Positions 1 through 9,495 of a stretch of 64,000 nucleotides of DNA are shown one piece after another. The stretch's first letter is position 1. Each line of letters starts with the position of its first letter. Made by a program: the position numbers and the translations under genes. Source of the DNA: Verrucomicrobiota bacterium. GTDB taxonomy: Bacteria; Verrucomicrobiota; Verrucomicrobiia; Limisphaerales; UBA9464. The notes beneath the pieces are model-generated. The model made no database searches. It was not told the DNA's origin and saw only the letters and a program-made list of their open reading frames with translations. The stretch lies in NCBI GenBank assembly GCA_017309115.1, contig JAFLEF010000014.1, positions 62,001-126,000 of the forward strand, in the 5' to 3' direction.

Positions 1-372
1 TTCAACCCCGATCGGTCCCAAACCCGACCCTGGCCTCGTCAGGATGCTTGGGAATTCTGGACCGCGGTTCGCGATCAAGTCGCCCACATCCACATCAAGG
101 ACGCCCGCTGGGTGCCCGCGAAGAATGACGCCGACTACACCTGGCCCGGCGAGGGCGAAGGGGCAGTCGAACGGGTCGTCCGGGATGCTCTCCAACGGGG
201 CTATGCCGGAGCGTTCAGCATCGAACCCCATATGGTCGCGGTCTTCCACGATGCGAAGTCCGAGGCCCAGGATGACGCGCTGCGCGAGAATTTCGTGACC
301 TACGGACGTAAACTCGAGGAACTCATTCGCCGAGTCTCGCCTGCGGGAAATCCGACCAGCGGTCGACTCTGA
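1..372 (+). CDS. Sugar phosphate isomerase/epimerase, C-terminal part (5' truncated by window edge)
   Basis: The frame is open from base 1 and stops at TGA 370-372, so only the last 123 residues are seen. The fragment carries the end of a xylose-isomerase-like TIM barrel (AP_endonuc_2 family). It has an HIHIKD strand typical of strand 7, where His/Lys/Asp line the metal-sugar pocket, then a PGEGEG loop, and an SIEPH strand that supplies the late Glu/His of strand 8. Members of this family isomerise or epimerise sugars or sugar phosphates and often sit next to oxidoreductases. The substrate cannot be told. The start and signal sequence lie outside the window. A second member of the same fold is at 36980-38041. 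Confidence 0.8.
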   Translation, partial: FNPDRSQTRPWPRQDAWEFWTAVRDQVAHIHIKDARWVPAKNDADYTWPGEGEGAVERVVRDALQRGYAGAFSIEPHMVAVFHDAKSEAQDDALRENFVTYGRKLEELIRRVSPAGNPTSGRL

Positions 373-472
373 CCCGACCGGCGGGCCTGGGCCTTGCGTC
401 TCGCCCTGATTACTCTGGTGATTTCTCGCAGTCGGGCTCAGTTTGGGGCTCCGACAACCACCCAGCAACGAC

Positions 473-3400
473 ATGGGCAACCCGGCCAATGAGGAACGCC
501 GCCTAGCGTCAACTGGCAAACCACATCCCACCGAGTCCAGGGGTAAATCCCCTCGCTGGAATTGGGAACCGTACGCCTTGGCGATTGCTCTCGTCTTGGT
601 CGCAGTCGGGCTTCGATACCTGTTGGACGATCGGATTGGGGCCCGCCTTGGCATTCTCCTGCTCGTTATTCCGCTCGTCCTCAGCGCCCAATTGGGAGGC
701 ACCGGTCCCGGACTGGTGGCGACCCTTTTGACGTCCGCCCTCGCCAAATTCCTCTTTGTTCCCGTCCGGCAGGATTTCCGCTTTGAATCCAGTACTGACC
801 TCATTCTCTGGCTGGGACTGCTGGGAGCCGGAATCCTCGTCAGCGGTGTCGTTCACCTTCAACAACGTCGGCAACCCCGTAGCTCCGCCCCCGTGTCAAC
901 CACCGCGCCTCTGGTCACTCCCATTCCCGGCCACCAACCAAGTACCGAGCGAAGGGTTCGGGTCGGATTCATCCTGGGCATCGTCCTGTTGATCGTCGTT
1001 GGCACCATTTCCTTCCTGAGCGTCAATCAACTGAACGCCCACGCCAAGGTCACCCGGGAAGTCAGCCAGATCAGCCAACTCCTGGATCAAGTGGTCCTGG
1101 AGGCCACCGAAATTCGGACGTCTGTGGGATCTTTTGTCATCTCCGGTCTCGAAAAAGACTCGGAGCAGTATCGGGAAGCGGTCCAGAGGATTGACAAGAA
1201 TCTGGAGAACCTTTCCAAGAAACTCTCCAACCTTCCGGAGCTGCAGTCGGATCGGGCCAGTTTGGAATCTGCCATCCAGCAGCTCAAGGAAGCCTCTCGC
1301 ACGGTCGTCAACAGTCGAACCAATCAAGGGGAAGCGGCCGGGCGGAAAGAGTATACCAATCCCGACACGGAAGGGTTGCTTCCGCGGATCCGGGAATTGG
1401 CGAAGAAAATGAAGGAGGTGCAGGGGCAAACCTTCCAGAAAGTTCAGCGGGAAACCGAGACCAGCCTGAACGTCGCCCGATTTGTCGTAGGGTTTGGAAG
1501 TATTCTGGCTTTTGCGTTCGTCTCCCTCGCCTTGTACCTGCTCGGTAAGGAATTCGCGCGCAGCCAAGCGGCGGAAGCCAAGTTGCGGGAAGCCAAGGAG
1601 GAACTCGAAGCCCGGGTTCAGAAGCGAACGTCCGAACTAGCCCGGTCCATCGGTTCCCTCTACGCCAGCGAAGGCCGACTGGCCGAGGCGCAGAAAATCT
1701 CCCACACCGGTAGCTACGACTGGAACCTTCGAACAGGCCAACAGACCTGGTCGGACGAGTTGTACCGGATCTTCGGGTACGAATCGACCCGACAGGCATC
1801 CATTGAAGCCTTCGAACGACTCATTCACGCCGAGGACCGCCCGCATGTTCAGGAAACCCTCAAGCGGGCACGCGCCGGCGACGTCGCCGAGTCGATGGAG
1901 TTTCGGATCGTCCGCCGCGGCCGGGAAATCCGACATCTGCTCGCCAATGCCCGCGGAATCCGGGACGAAAACCACACCGTCGGACGAATCGTCGGAACCA
2001 TCCAAGACATCACCGACCGCAAACGTGCGGAGGAACTGATCAAGCTTCAGCAGGAACATTCTCAGTCCCTGCTCCGACTTTCCCAACAGTTGGAACGCGC
2101 CCAAACCCAGACCGACGTGATGCGGGCCTGCCGGGAGGAAGTCCTGCGAACGCTCGGTTTCAAATTCGTCTGGTTCTATCTGTTCTCCGATGATCGCAGC
2201 TCCCTCCGCCTCGTGCAGTCTGCCGGGCCGGGCGGCCAACCCCTGAATGGCAGCCCGGAAGTGCACAAGATTGAGGGCGATCCGATGCTCGAAGAAGTCG
2301 CCACGGCCCGTAGCCTAGTGGTCATCCGGGACGCCCGGACCGATCCTCGCACAAACAAATCGTGGGTGGAGAAGATGGGTAGTCGGACGATTCTGAACAT
2401 GCCCATTGTGCTCGCCGAGAAGAAACTGGGCGTCATCGGATCAGGCACGTTCGGTGATGAAGGGGTGCGCGAATTGACCAGTTCGGAATGCGATTTCTTC
2501 TCCGCTGTGGCCAGCCATGTCGCGGTGGTGCTGGACCGTGTCATGACCGCGCACGAACGCCAGCGTGCCGAGCGGGCGCTCCGGGAAAACGAGGAACGTC
2601 TTCAGCTGGCTTCGCGGGTCGGTGGCGTCGGCATTTTCGAGCACAATCTGGTCACCGGTGAACTTTACGCCTCACCCTTGCTGCGTCAGATCACCCAGGT
2701 CGGTGAAGGCGAAAACGCGTTGTCCGGCCTGATGGAACGAATCCTCCCGGAGGACAGCCCAGGACTGCTGGCATTCGTGGAGCGCAACCACAATCCGGAG
2801 GGTGATGGCCGAGCCGAACTGGAATGCCGGTTGCAGCTGGCCAACGGGGAAATCCGTCGGCTGCGCATTCAGGCTCAGACTTGGTTTGAAGGCGAAGGCG
2901 TCCATCGTCGACCGATCCGCACCATTGGAACTGTCGTGGACATCACGGCCGAACGTCAGTCCCAAGCGGCCCTGCAACGCCACGCCGCCCTGCTCGATCT
3001 CGCCCGCGACGGAATTCTAGTACGCGATGAGTCCAGTCGGGTCGTTTTCTGGAGTCGGGGAGCCGTCGGCCTCTACGGCTACACCATCGAGGAAGCCATG
3101 GGCAAAGTACCCCACGAACTCCTGCAGACGGTCTTTCCCCAACCCTTGGCCGAGATTCACTCGCAAGTGTCCCGGATCGGTCATTGGGAAGGCGAGGTCA
3201 TCCAAACCTGCCGGGATGGACGTAAGATTATCGTGACCTCCCAATGGGCTCTCCAACGAGGTCAGGTCGGAGCCCCGGCGGCCATTCTGGAGATCAACCG
3301 GGACATCACTGAGTCGAAACGATTGGAGGAAACCCGGGAACGTCTCGCGGCCATTGTTGAGTCGTCCGATGACGCCATCATCGGAAAAACACTCGACGGC

Positions 3401-5266
3401 ATCATCACCAGCTGGAACCGGGGTGCGGAAGTGATCTTCGGCTACACCGCTGAGGAAGCCGTGGGGCGCCCGCTCCAAATGCTCATTCCCGCGGAACGCG
3501 CCGGCGAGGAACCGGAGATTCTGGCCCGTATTCGCCGGGGAAATAGCATCGAACATTTCGAGACGGTCCGCATTCGCAAGGACGGCGTCCGCATCAACAC
3601 GTCGGCCACCATCTCTCCCGTCCGGGATTCTCACGGCAACATCGTGGGTGCCTCTCAGGTGTCCCGCGATATCACCGAACGGAAACAAGCCGAAGCGGCC
3701 CTCCGGGCGTCCGTTAAAGAAAACAGCGACCTTCGCGCCGCTCTCGACGAACATGCCATCGTCGCCATCACCGATCCGCACGGCAAAATCACCTTTGTTA
3801 ACGAGAAGTTCTGCGCCATTTCCAAATACAGCTACGAAGAGTTGGTGGGCCATGACCATCGACTCGTCAGCGCCGGATTCCACTCCAAAGAGTTCATTCG
3901 CGACCTTTGGACGACGATTTCGCAGGGCCGCGTCTGGCAAGGCGAAATCAAGAACAAGGCCAAGGATGGATCGTTCTTTTGGGTCGCCACCACCATCGTC
4001 CCCTTCCTCGACGAGTTCGGAAAGCCCCGGCAGTACGTCGCCATTCGCGCTGACATTACCGAACGTAAGCGCGCCGAGGAACAGCTTCGCCAAGCCCAAA
4101 AGATGGAGTCGATCGGCACTCTGGCCGGCGGTATTGCCCATGATTTCAACAACATCCTCAGCGCCATTCTGGGCAACGCCGAACTCGCCCGCTTGGACAC
4201 GGACCCAAATCATCAGGCCTACCACAGCATCGAGGAAATCAAGAAAGCCGGTCAGCGAGCCAAAAGCCTGGTTCAGCAAATCCTGGCCTTTGGTCGGCAG
4301 CAACCGTCCGAACAACGCGTCATCGCCCTTGGGTCAGTCATCCAGGAAACCGTCGGCCTCATGCGCGCCACCATTCCGGCGGGCGTTCAGATCACGAGTA
4401 CCATCAGCCCCGACGCTCCCAATGTCCTGGCCGACTCCAGTCAGGTCCATCAGGTCCTCGTCAATCTGTGCACCAACGCCTGGCATTCCATGGAGGACCG
4501 ACCCGGTCGCATCGACATTTCGCTCAGCAGCGTGTCCTTCGACCCGGTGGCAGCCCAGGAAATCACGGGTCTTCGACCCGGGCGCTACGCCGCCATTGCG
4601 GTCACTGATACCGGCAAAGGAATGGATGCCGCGACCCTCAAGCGAATCTTTGAACCTTTCTTCACGACCAAGCCACCAGGCAAAGGCACCGGCCTCGGTC
4701 TGCCCGTGGTCCATGGTATCATGCAGAGCCACGAGGGCGCCATCCACGTGGCCAGTGAGGTGGGCGTAGGTTCCACGTTCACCTTGTATTTCCCCGCTGT
4801 GGTCGCCCCCGCCGAACCGGCGGTCGTTAACGAAAAGCCCCCAGCCATCGGCCAGGGACAGCGCATTCTCTATCTCGACGACGAAGAACAATTGGTTTCC
4901 CTAGCGTCCCGCATGCTGGGTCGCTGGGGCTATCGCATCAGTGGCTTTACGCATCCGCCCGATGCCCTCGAAGCATTCCGCCGCGATCCGAACCGATTTG
5001 ATCTGGTGGTCACGGACTTCAACATGCCCGGCCTGTCCGGTCTCCAAGTGGCCGCCGACCTGCTCAAGATCAAGCCCGATGCCATCGTCATCCTCTGCTC
5101 CGGTCATTTGACCGACGAACTCAAACAGAAAGCCCGAGAGGTCGGGATTCGCCACGTGATCTACAAGCCCAATACGGTCGAAGAACTGAGCGAGTCCATC
5201 CATCGCCTCATGAACGAAGCCCGTAAACCTGGCAGCCCGCCGGCCGACCACCCGGCGACAACCTAG
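473..5266 (+). CDS. Membrane-bound hybrid sensor histidine kinase (CHASE3, multi-PAS, GAF, HisKA, HATPase, receiver)
   Basis: A 1597-residue hybrid kinase. A TTG ten codons upstream (443) is possible, but ATG 473 fits better. Order seen: hydrophobic segments at about 33-133, resembling the KdpD-type DUF4118 membrane bundle; a further TM at ~165-185; a CHASE3-like helical sensor to ~320; a TM at ~336-358; a short coiled coil; a PAS domain at ~407-513; a GAF domain at ~537-690; and four more PAS domains to ~1200. The dimerisation box has His1223 in an AHDFNN motif of the NtrB/FixL type. An HATPase with GTGLGL glycine loop ends near 1442. The C-terminal receiver has a DDE acidic cluster, phospho-acceptor Asp1515 (VVTDFNMP) and a late Lys-Pro. 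No DNA-binding output domain is present, so phosphate may pass on to an Hpt protein or another regulator. The ligand is unknown. The helicase gene begins 49 bp downstream. Confidence 0.92.
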   Translation: MGNPANEERRLASTGKPHPTESRGKSPRWNWEPYALAIALVLVAVGLRYLLDDRIGARLGILLLVIPLVLSAQLGGTGPGLVATLLTSALAKFLFVPVRQDFRFESSTDLILWLGLLGAGILVSGVVHLQQRRQPRSSAPVSTTAPLVTPIPGHQPSTERRVRVGFILGIVLLIVVGTISFLSVNQLNAHAKVTREVSQISQLLDQVVLEATEIRTSVGSFVISGLEKDSEQYREAVQRIDKNLENLSKKLSNLPELQSDRASLESAIQQLKEASRTVVNSRTNQGEAAGRKEYTNPDTEGLLPRIRELAKKMKEVQGQTFQKVQRETETSLNVARFVVGFGSILAFAFVSLALYLLGKEFARSQAAEAKLREAKEELEARVQKRTSELARSIGSLYASEGRLAEAQKISHTGSYDWNLRTGQQTWSDELYRIFGYESTRQASIEAFERLIHAEDRPHVQETLKRARAGDVAESMEFRIVRRGREIRHLLANARGIRDENHTVGRIVGTIQDITDRKRAEELIKLQQEHSQSLLRLSQQLERAQTQTDVMRACREEVLRTLGFKFVWFYLFSDDRSSLRLVQSAGPGGQPLNGSPEVHKIEGDPMLEEVATARSLVVIRDARTDPRTNKSWVEKMGSRTILNMPIVLAEKKLGVIGSGTFGDEGVRELTSSECDFFSAVASHVAVVLDRVMTAHERQRAERALRENEERLQLASRVGGVGIFEHNLVTGELYASPLLRQITQVGEGENALSGLMERILPEDSPGLLAFVERNHNPEGDGRAELECRLQLANGEIRRLRIQAQTWFEGEGVHRRPIRTIGTVVDITAERQSQAALQRHAALLDLARDGILVRDESSRVVFWSRGAVGLYGYTIEEAMGKVPHELLQTVFPQPLAEIHSQVSRIGHWEGEVIQTCRDGRKIIVTSQWALQRGQVGAPAAILEINRDITESKRLEETRERLAAIVESSDDAIIGKTLDGIITSWNRGAEVIFGYTAEEAVGRPLQMLIPAERAGEEPEILARIRRGNSIEHFETVRIRKDGVRINTSATISPVRDSHGNIVGASQVSRDITERKQAEAALRASVKENSDLRAALDEHAIVAITDPHGKITFVNEKFCAISKYSYEELVGHDHRLVSAGFHSKEFIRDLWTTISQGRVWQGEIKNKAKDGSFFWVATTIVPFLDEFGKPRQYVAIRADITERKRAEEQLRQAQKMESIGTLAGGIAHDFNNILSAILGNAELARLDTDPNHQAYHSIEEIKKAGQRAKSLVQQILAFGRQQPSEQRVIALGSVIQETVGLMRATIPAGVQITSTISPDAPNVLADSSQVHQVLVNLCTNAWHSMEDRPGRIDISLSSVSFDPVAAQEITGLRPGRYAAIAVTDTGKGMDAATLKRIFEPFFTTKPPGKGTGLGLPVVHGIMQSHEGAIHVASEVGVGSTFTLYFPAVVAPAEPAVVNEKPPAIGQGQRILYLDDEEQLVSLASRMLGRWGYRISGFTHPPDALEAFRRDPNRFDLVVTDFNMPGLSGLQVAADLLKIKPDAIVILCSGHLTDELKQKAREVGIRHVIYKPNTVEELSESIHRLMNEARKPGSPPADHPATT

Positions 5267-5315
5267 TCCGCGGCTCGACTCCGAACGCAAACTCGTTCAG
5301 TTTGTCCGGCTACGG

Positions 5316-8300
5316 ATGACCGACGAGCGAATCATCGAACTGCAACGACTGTTGCCGCGCTGCCTTACCCGGGATTGGGTCCGGCTGGGGGCGAGGCTCG
5401 TCCGACTCATCCGGGATCGGCACCATCCGGATCGACACGACGACTTGCTCAATCGTTTGCTGCAGCAGGCCCGGGAATCCGCCGCCTTGCGGGAGGAACG
5501 CCAGGCGAGTGTGCCCCGCTGCACCTATCCTCCCGATCTGCCGATCACTGCCCGTCGGGACGAAATCGTGGCCGCCATTCGGGATCATCCCGTGGTGGTC
5601 ATCGCGGGCGAAACCGGTTCCGGCAAGACCACGCAGATTCCTAAAATGTGTCTGGAGGCGGGACTCGGCATTGAAGCCATGGTGGGTTGTACCCAACCCC
5701 GACGGGTCGCCGCACTTTCCATTTCGCAACGCATTGCCGAGGAATTGGGCGTCTCCTGGGGACGCGAAGTCGGCTGCAAGATTCGCTTCGATGACCGGTC
5801 GGGACCGGAGACCTACCTGAAGCTGATGACGGACGGCATTCTCCTGGCCGAGACCCAAGGGGATCCGCTGCTCACAGACTACAATGCGCTGATCATCGAT
5901 GAAGCCCACGAACGCAGCCTCAACATTGACTTCCTGCTCGGCTACTTGAAGGGGTTGTTGACGAAACGCCGCGATCTCAAGCTGATCATCACCTCCGCGA
6001 CGATTGATACCGGCGCCTTCTCCCGGGCCTTCGATAATGCCCCGGTGATTGAAGTCTCCGGACGGACCTTCCCCGTCGACGTCCAATACGAACCCGTTGA
6101 ATCCGGGAGCGACGGCGAAGACGGATCCCACCTCGAGGCGGCCGTAGCGGTCAGCGAACGAATTCTGGACGACTCCTCGCGCGGCGATCTGCTGATCTTT
6201 CTGCCCAGCGAGCGGGATATCCGGGAAGTAGCCGACCAACTCGAAGGACGGCGGGGACGCGAGGCCGAGGTCATTCCCCTCTTCGGGCGATTGAGTTCCG
6301 GCGATCAGCAACGGGTGTTCGCCCCCAGTGATCGCCGAAAGATCGTCGTCTCCACCAACATCGCCGAAACCTCCCTGACCATTCCGGGAATTCGGTTCGT
6401 CATCGACGCCGGTCTGGCGCGAATTAGCCGCTACAATCCCCGCACGCGCACGCGTCGACTGCCCATTGAGCCCGTTTCCCAGAGCAGCGCCAATCAACGC
6501 AAAGGACGCGCGGGACGCGTGGAAGCGGGCGTGTGTATCCGGCTCTACTCCGAAGAGGATTTTCTCGGCCGCCCCCCGCAAACCCAACCCGAGATTCAGC
6601 GGGCCAACCTCGCCGAGGTAATCCTGCGGATGAAGGCGTATCGGTTGGGCGAGATCGAAACCTTCCCGTTCCTCAACCCACCCAGCCCCGCCGCCATCAC
6701 TGCGGGATACACTCTCCTGAAGGAACTGGGCGCCCTGGACGCCGACGGCGAACTGACCCAACTCGGCCGAGATCTCGCCCGATTACCCATCGATCCGACC
6801 CTGGGACGAATGCTGCTGCAAGCGCGTCGGGAACACGCCACTCGGGAACTGCTGATCATCGCTTCGGGATTGAGCATTCAGGATCCACGGGAACGCCCAT
6901 CGGATCAGCAGGCCGCCGCGGATGCCGCTCATCGCCGACACTCCCATGGTCTATCCGATTTCCTCGGTTTGTTGAACCTCTGGAACTTCATTCAAGATCA
7001 ATGGACCACCCAGCGAACGCAGGGCCAACGTCGACGGTTCTGCCGCGAAAACTTCCTGTCCTATCTCCGCGTGCGGGAATGGCAGGATCTGGAATCCCAA
7101 CTTGAGGAAGCCCTGCATGATCTGATTGAGGATGAGGCGGCGGTCCCATCCGGATCGCGAGCGCCCCGATCATTGGGACCCACCACCCGACCTGGGGAGG
7201 CGGGATACGACGCCATCCACCGCTCCATTCTCGCTGGATTGCTGGGCCACATTGCCCGGTGGGAGGAGCGCAATGTCTACAAGTCCGCCGGAAACCGGCC
7301 GGTTCAACTCTTCCCCGGCTCTGCGCTCTTCGCCCGCACCGAACAAGTCCGCAAAGGGAAGCCCGACCGGGATCGTCCGGCACCTACTCCGAAGACTCAG
7401 CAGCCCGCCTGGGTCGTGGCGGGTGAAATGGTCGAGACCTCCCAACTATTTCTCCGCACGGTCGCCGCCATTGATCCGACCTGGATCCCGGTTCTCGCGC
7501 CCCACCTGGTCAAGATCACCCATCAGAACCCCCGCTGGGTTGTCTCCGCTGGTCAGGTGGTCATCGACGAAATCATCACGCTGCACGGCTTGGAGGTTCA
7601 GCGCCGCCGAGTCTCCTTTGGGAATCTCGATCCGGACGCCGCCACGCGACTGTTCATCCGCTCCGCCCTGGTGGAGGAGGAATTACTCACCCAGTCCCAG
7701 TCCAAATCCGAAGACGAGGAGGACGAGGATTTCAGCAAGTCGTCAGCCGTCCGAATGACCGTCCTGCCGCCTCAGTACCGATTCCTGGAGCACAATCGGC
7801 AGCAGCGTCAGAAGATTGAAGCTTGGCAGACCCGGGTGCGGCACCGCTCGGTCGACGTCGATCAAGCCCTGTTCGACTTCTATTCCCAACGTTTGAGCCG
7901 GGTCTCGTCGGTGGCAGAACTGAACCGCTGGCTGCAATCCTCGGGTGGACCTGAAAAACTATGCGCGCAAGAATCCGAGCTCACCCCGGGTCGGGACCTT
8001 TCGTACGATCGCTCGGCCTTTCCGGAATCCATTGCCGTTGGCGGACAACCGGTGCCCTTGAGTTACGCCTACGCCCCTGGCGAAGAACATGACGGAGTCA
8101 CCGTTCGACTCCCCTTCGCCCTGGTCGACTCCATCTCGCCCGCACTATTGGATTGGTCGATTCCCGGACTGCGCGCCGGGCTGGTGGAAGAATGGCTACG
8201 GGCACTCCCCAAAGCGATCCGACGCCAACTCCAACCCATACCCCCGAAGGTTCAGGAAATGGTTCGGGAACTGGAACCCACCGGACCCACCCTGGGACAT

Positions 8301-9473
8301 GACCTTTCCCGCTTCCTCCGTCAGCGGTATGGCATCGCGGTATCGGCCGACGAAGTGACTTCGGATAGCCTGCCCGCCCACTTGCGGCCCCGCGTCGAAG
8401 TGGTCGGACCGGATCAGCGTCCGCTGGCCAGTGGGCGAAACTGGTCCGCCCTCAAGACCGGCCTGCCCCAGCAGCACCCGCCGGAACCCACGGCGACCCA
8501 GGCTTGGAAACAGGCCGCCCAGCGCTGGGAACAATTCGGACTCACCACTTGGAACGTGGGAGATCTGCCCGAGCGCATTGATCTGGGCGAAGGAAATCCC
8601 GGGGCGCGATATGCCTGGCCGGGTTGGGAAGTGGAGGATGGACAGGTCAATCTTCGCCTCTTTGTGTCCGCGATTCAGGCCGAGCGAAGTAGTCGCGAGG
8701 GGATCAGCCGCCTTCTGGAACTGGCCCTGCATCGGGAGCTGGCCTGGCTGCAAAAAGATCTCCGGGCCGCGAGCCGCTTCGGGGTGCAGTACGCGCTCCT
8801 CGGGCCGGTGGAGGAACTGGTCGAGTCGGCGTTTGTTCACGCCCGACGGGTGGTGCTCCAAACCGACTTACGCCCGCCCTGGCGGCAGGCTGCCTTCACG
8901 GAAGCGGTCGAACACTGTCGCCGTCGGGTGCCCGGACTCGCCCCCACCTTACTGGATCGCCTCGGACAAATTCTGGAACTCCGACTCCAGATTGTTCAGC
9001 GACTGGGTCCGGCCAGTGGCGCGGCGGCCCCGCGTCCCAAGGCGGCCAAGGATTTTTCGCAATTGGATCAGTTGGTCCTGAAGCCCACTCCAGGATCGCC
9101 GCCCGCTCCGGGCCGTTCGCCGTTGTTCCAGGAACTCGAGCAACTGGTCCCCCGTCGCTTCCCGGAATTCATCCCGCCGGATCGCCTGGTCCACCTACCG
9201 AGGTATCTCAAGGCCTTGCTCCTCCGCATCGAGCGGGCGGCCCAGAACCCACCGAAGGATCTGGAACGTCAGCGTCAGGTGGATCCGTTCTGGGTCGCTT
9301 GGAAGCGCCTGAAAAACAAGAGCGACGATCCCGCGTCAGGATCGTCGCTCGAAGAATTCCGCTGGTTGATTGAGGAGTTTAAGGTCTCCCTGTTCGCCCA
9401 GGAATTAGGAACTGCCGTTCCGGTCTCCGCCAAGCGGCTAACGGAACAACTCGCCCAACTCGAAGGAGCCTAG
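5316..9473 (+). CDS. hrpA: HrpA-type DEAH-box ATP-dependent RNA helicase
   Basis: A 1385-residue cytosolic helicase, close to the ~1300 residues of Escherichia coli HrpA. Start ATG 5316 places a short HrpA-like N-terminus before motif I. Motif I is GETGSGKT (residues 98-105), motif II is DEAH (195-198), motif III is SAT, motif V contains NIAETSLT and motif VI is QRKGRAGR. The ratchet/HA2 and OB-like regions follow. The long C-terminal DUF3418-like region, which separates HrpA from shorter DEAH helicases, runs to the end. HrpA acts in RNA remodelling, including mRNA handling and rescue of stalled ribosomes. Acidic (EDEEDED) and Pro/Ala-rich inserts are present. A 12-bp perfect inverted repeat lies in the 3' coding region (9320-9350). 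It converges with the next gene, leaving only 22 bp between stops. Confidence 0.95.
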   Translation: MTDERIIELQRLLPRCLTRDWVRLGARLVRLIRDRHHPDRHDDLLNRLLQQARESAALREERQASVPRCTYPPDLPITARRDEIVAAIRDHPVVVIAGETGSGKTTQIPKMCLEAGLGIEAMVGCTQPRRVAALSISQRIAEELGVSWGREVGCKIRFDDRSGPETYLKLMTDGILLAETQGDPLLTDYNALIIDEAHERSLNIDFLLGYLKGLLTKRRDLKLIITSATIDTGAFSRAFDNAPVIEVSGRTFPVDVQYEPVESGSDGEDGSHLEAAVAVSERILDDSSRGDLLIFLPSERDIREVADQLEGRRGREAEVIPLFGRLSSGDQQRVFAPSDRRKIVVSTNIAETSLTIPGIRFVIDAGLARISRYNPRTRTRRLPIEPVSQSSANQRKGRAGRVEAGVCIRLYSEEDFLGRPPQTQPEIQRANLAEVILRMKAYRLGEIETFPFLNPPSPAAITAGYTLLKELGALDADGELTQLGRDLARLPIDPTLGRMLLQARREHATRELLIIASGLSIQDPRERPSDQQAAADAAHRRHSHGLSDFLGLLNLWNFIQDQWTTQRTQGQRRRFCRENFLSYLRVREWQDLESQLEEALHDLIEDEAAVPSGSRAPRSLGPTTRPGEAGYDAIHRSILAGLLGHIARWEERNVYKSAGNRPVQLFPGSALFARTEQVRKGKPDRDRPAPTPKTQQPAWVVAGEMVETSQLFLRTVAAIDPTWIPVLAPHLVKITHQNPRWVVSAGQVVIDEIITLHGLEVQRRRVSFGNLDPDAATRLFIRSALVEEELLTQSQSKSEDEEDEDFSKSSAVRMTVLPPQYRFLEHNRQQRQKIEAWQTRVRHRSVDVDQALFDFYSQRLSRVSSVAELNRWLQSSGGPEKLCAQESELTPGRDLSYDRSAFPESIAVGGQPVPLSYAYAPGEEHDGVTVRLPFALVDSISPALLDWSIPGLRAGLVEEWLRALPKAIRRQLQPIPPKVQEMVRELEPTGPTLGHDLSRFLRQRYGIAVSADEVTSDSLPAHLRPRVEVVGPDQRPLASGRNWSALKTGLPQQHPPEPTATQAWKQAAQRWEQFGLTTWNVGDLPERIDLGEGNPGARYAWPGWEVEDGQVNLRLFVSAIQAERSSREGISRLLELALHRELAWLQKDLRAASRFGVQYALLGPVEELVESAFVHARRVVLQTDLRPPWRQAAFTEAVEHCRRRVPGLAPTLLDRLGQILELRLQIVQRLGPASGAAAPRPKAAKDFSQLDQLVLKPTPGSPPAPGRSPLFQELEQLVPRRFPEFIPPDRLVHLPRYLKALLLRIERAAQNPPKDLERQRQVDPFWVAWKRLKNKSDDPASGSSLEEFRWLIEEFKVSLFAQELGTAVPVSAKRLTEQLAQLEGA
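9320..9350. repeat. 12-bp perfect inverted repeat with 7-nt loop inside the helicase gene
   Basis: GAGCGACGATCC (9320-9331) and its exact reverse complement (9339-9350) flank a 7-base spacer within the last 50 codons of hrpA. It encodes KSDDPASGSSL, an apparent linker. There is no T-run, so it is not a standard terminator. Confidence 0.75.
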
Positions 9474-9495
9474 GCGAGCCTGGTGTTACTTCACT

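Noticed and set aside
3017-4315. 432-residue open frame antisense to the hybrid kinase
   Set aside because: Antisense to conserved PAS and HisKA sequence; long antisense frames are expected at this GC content and it has no domain-like text.
5310-6761. 483-residue open frame antisense to hrpA
   Set aside because: Lies opposite the helicase motifs and has no recognisable features.
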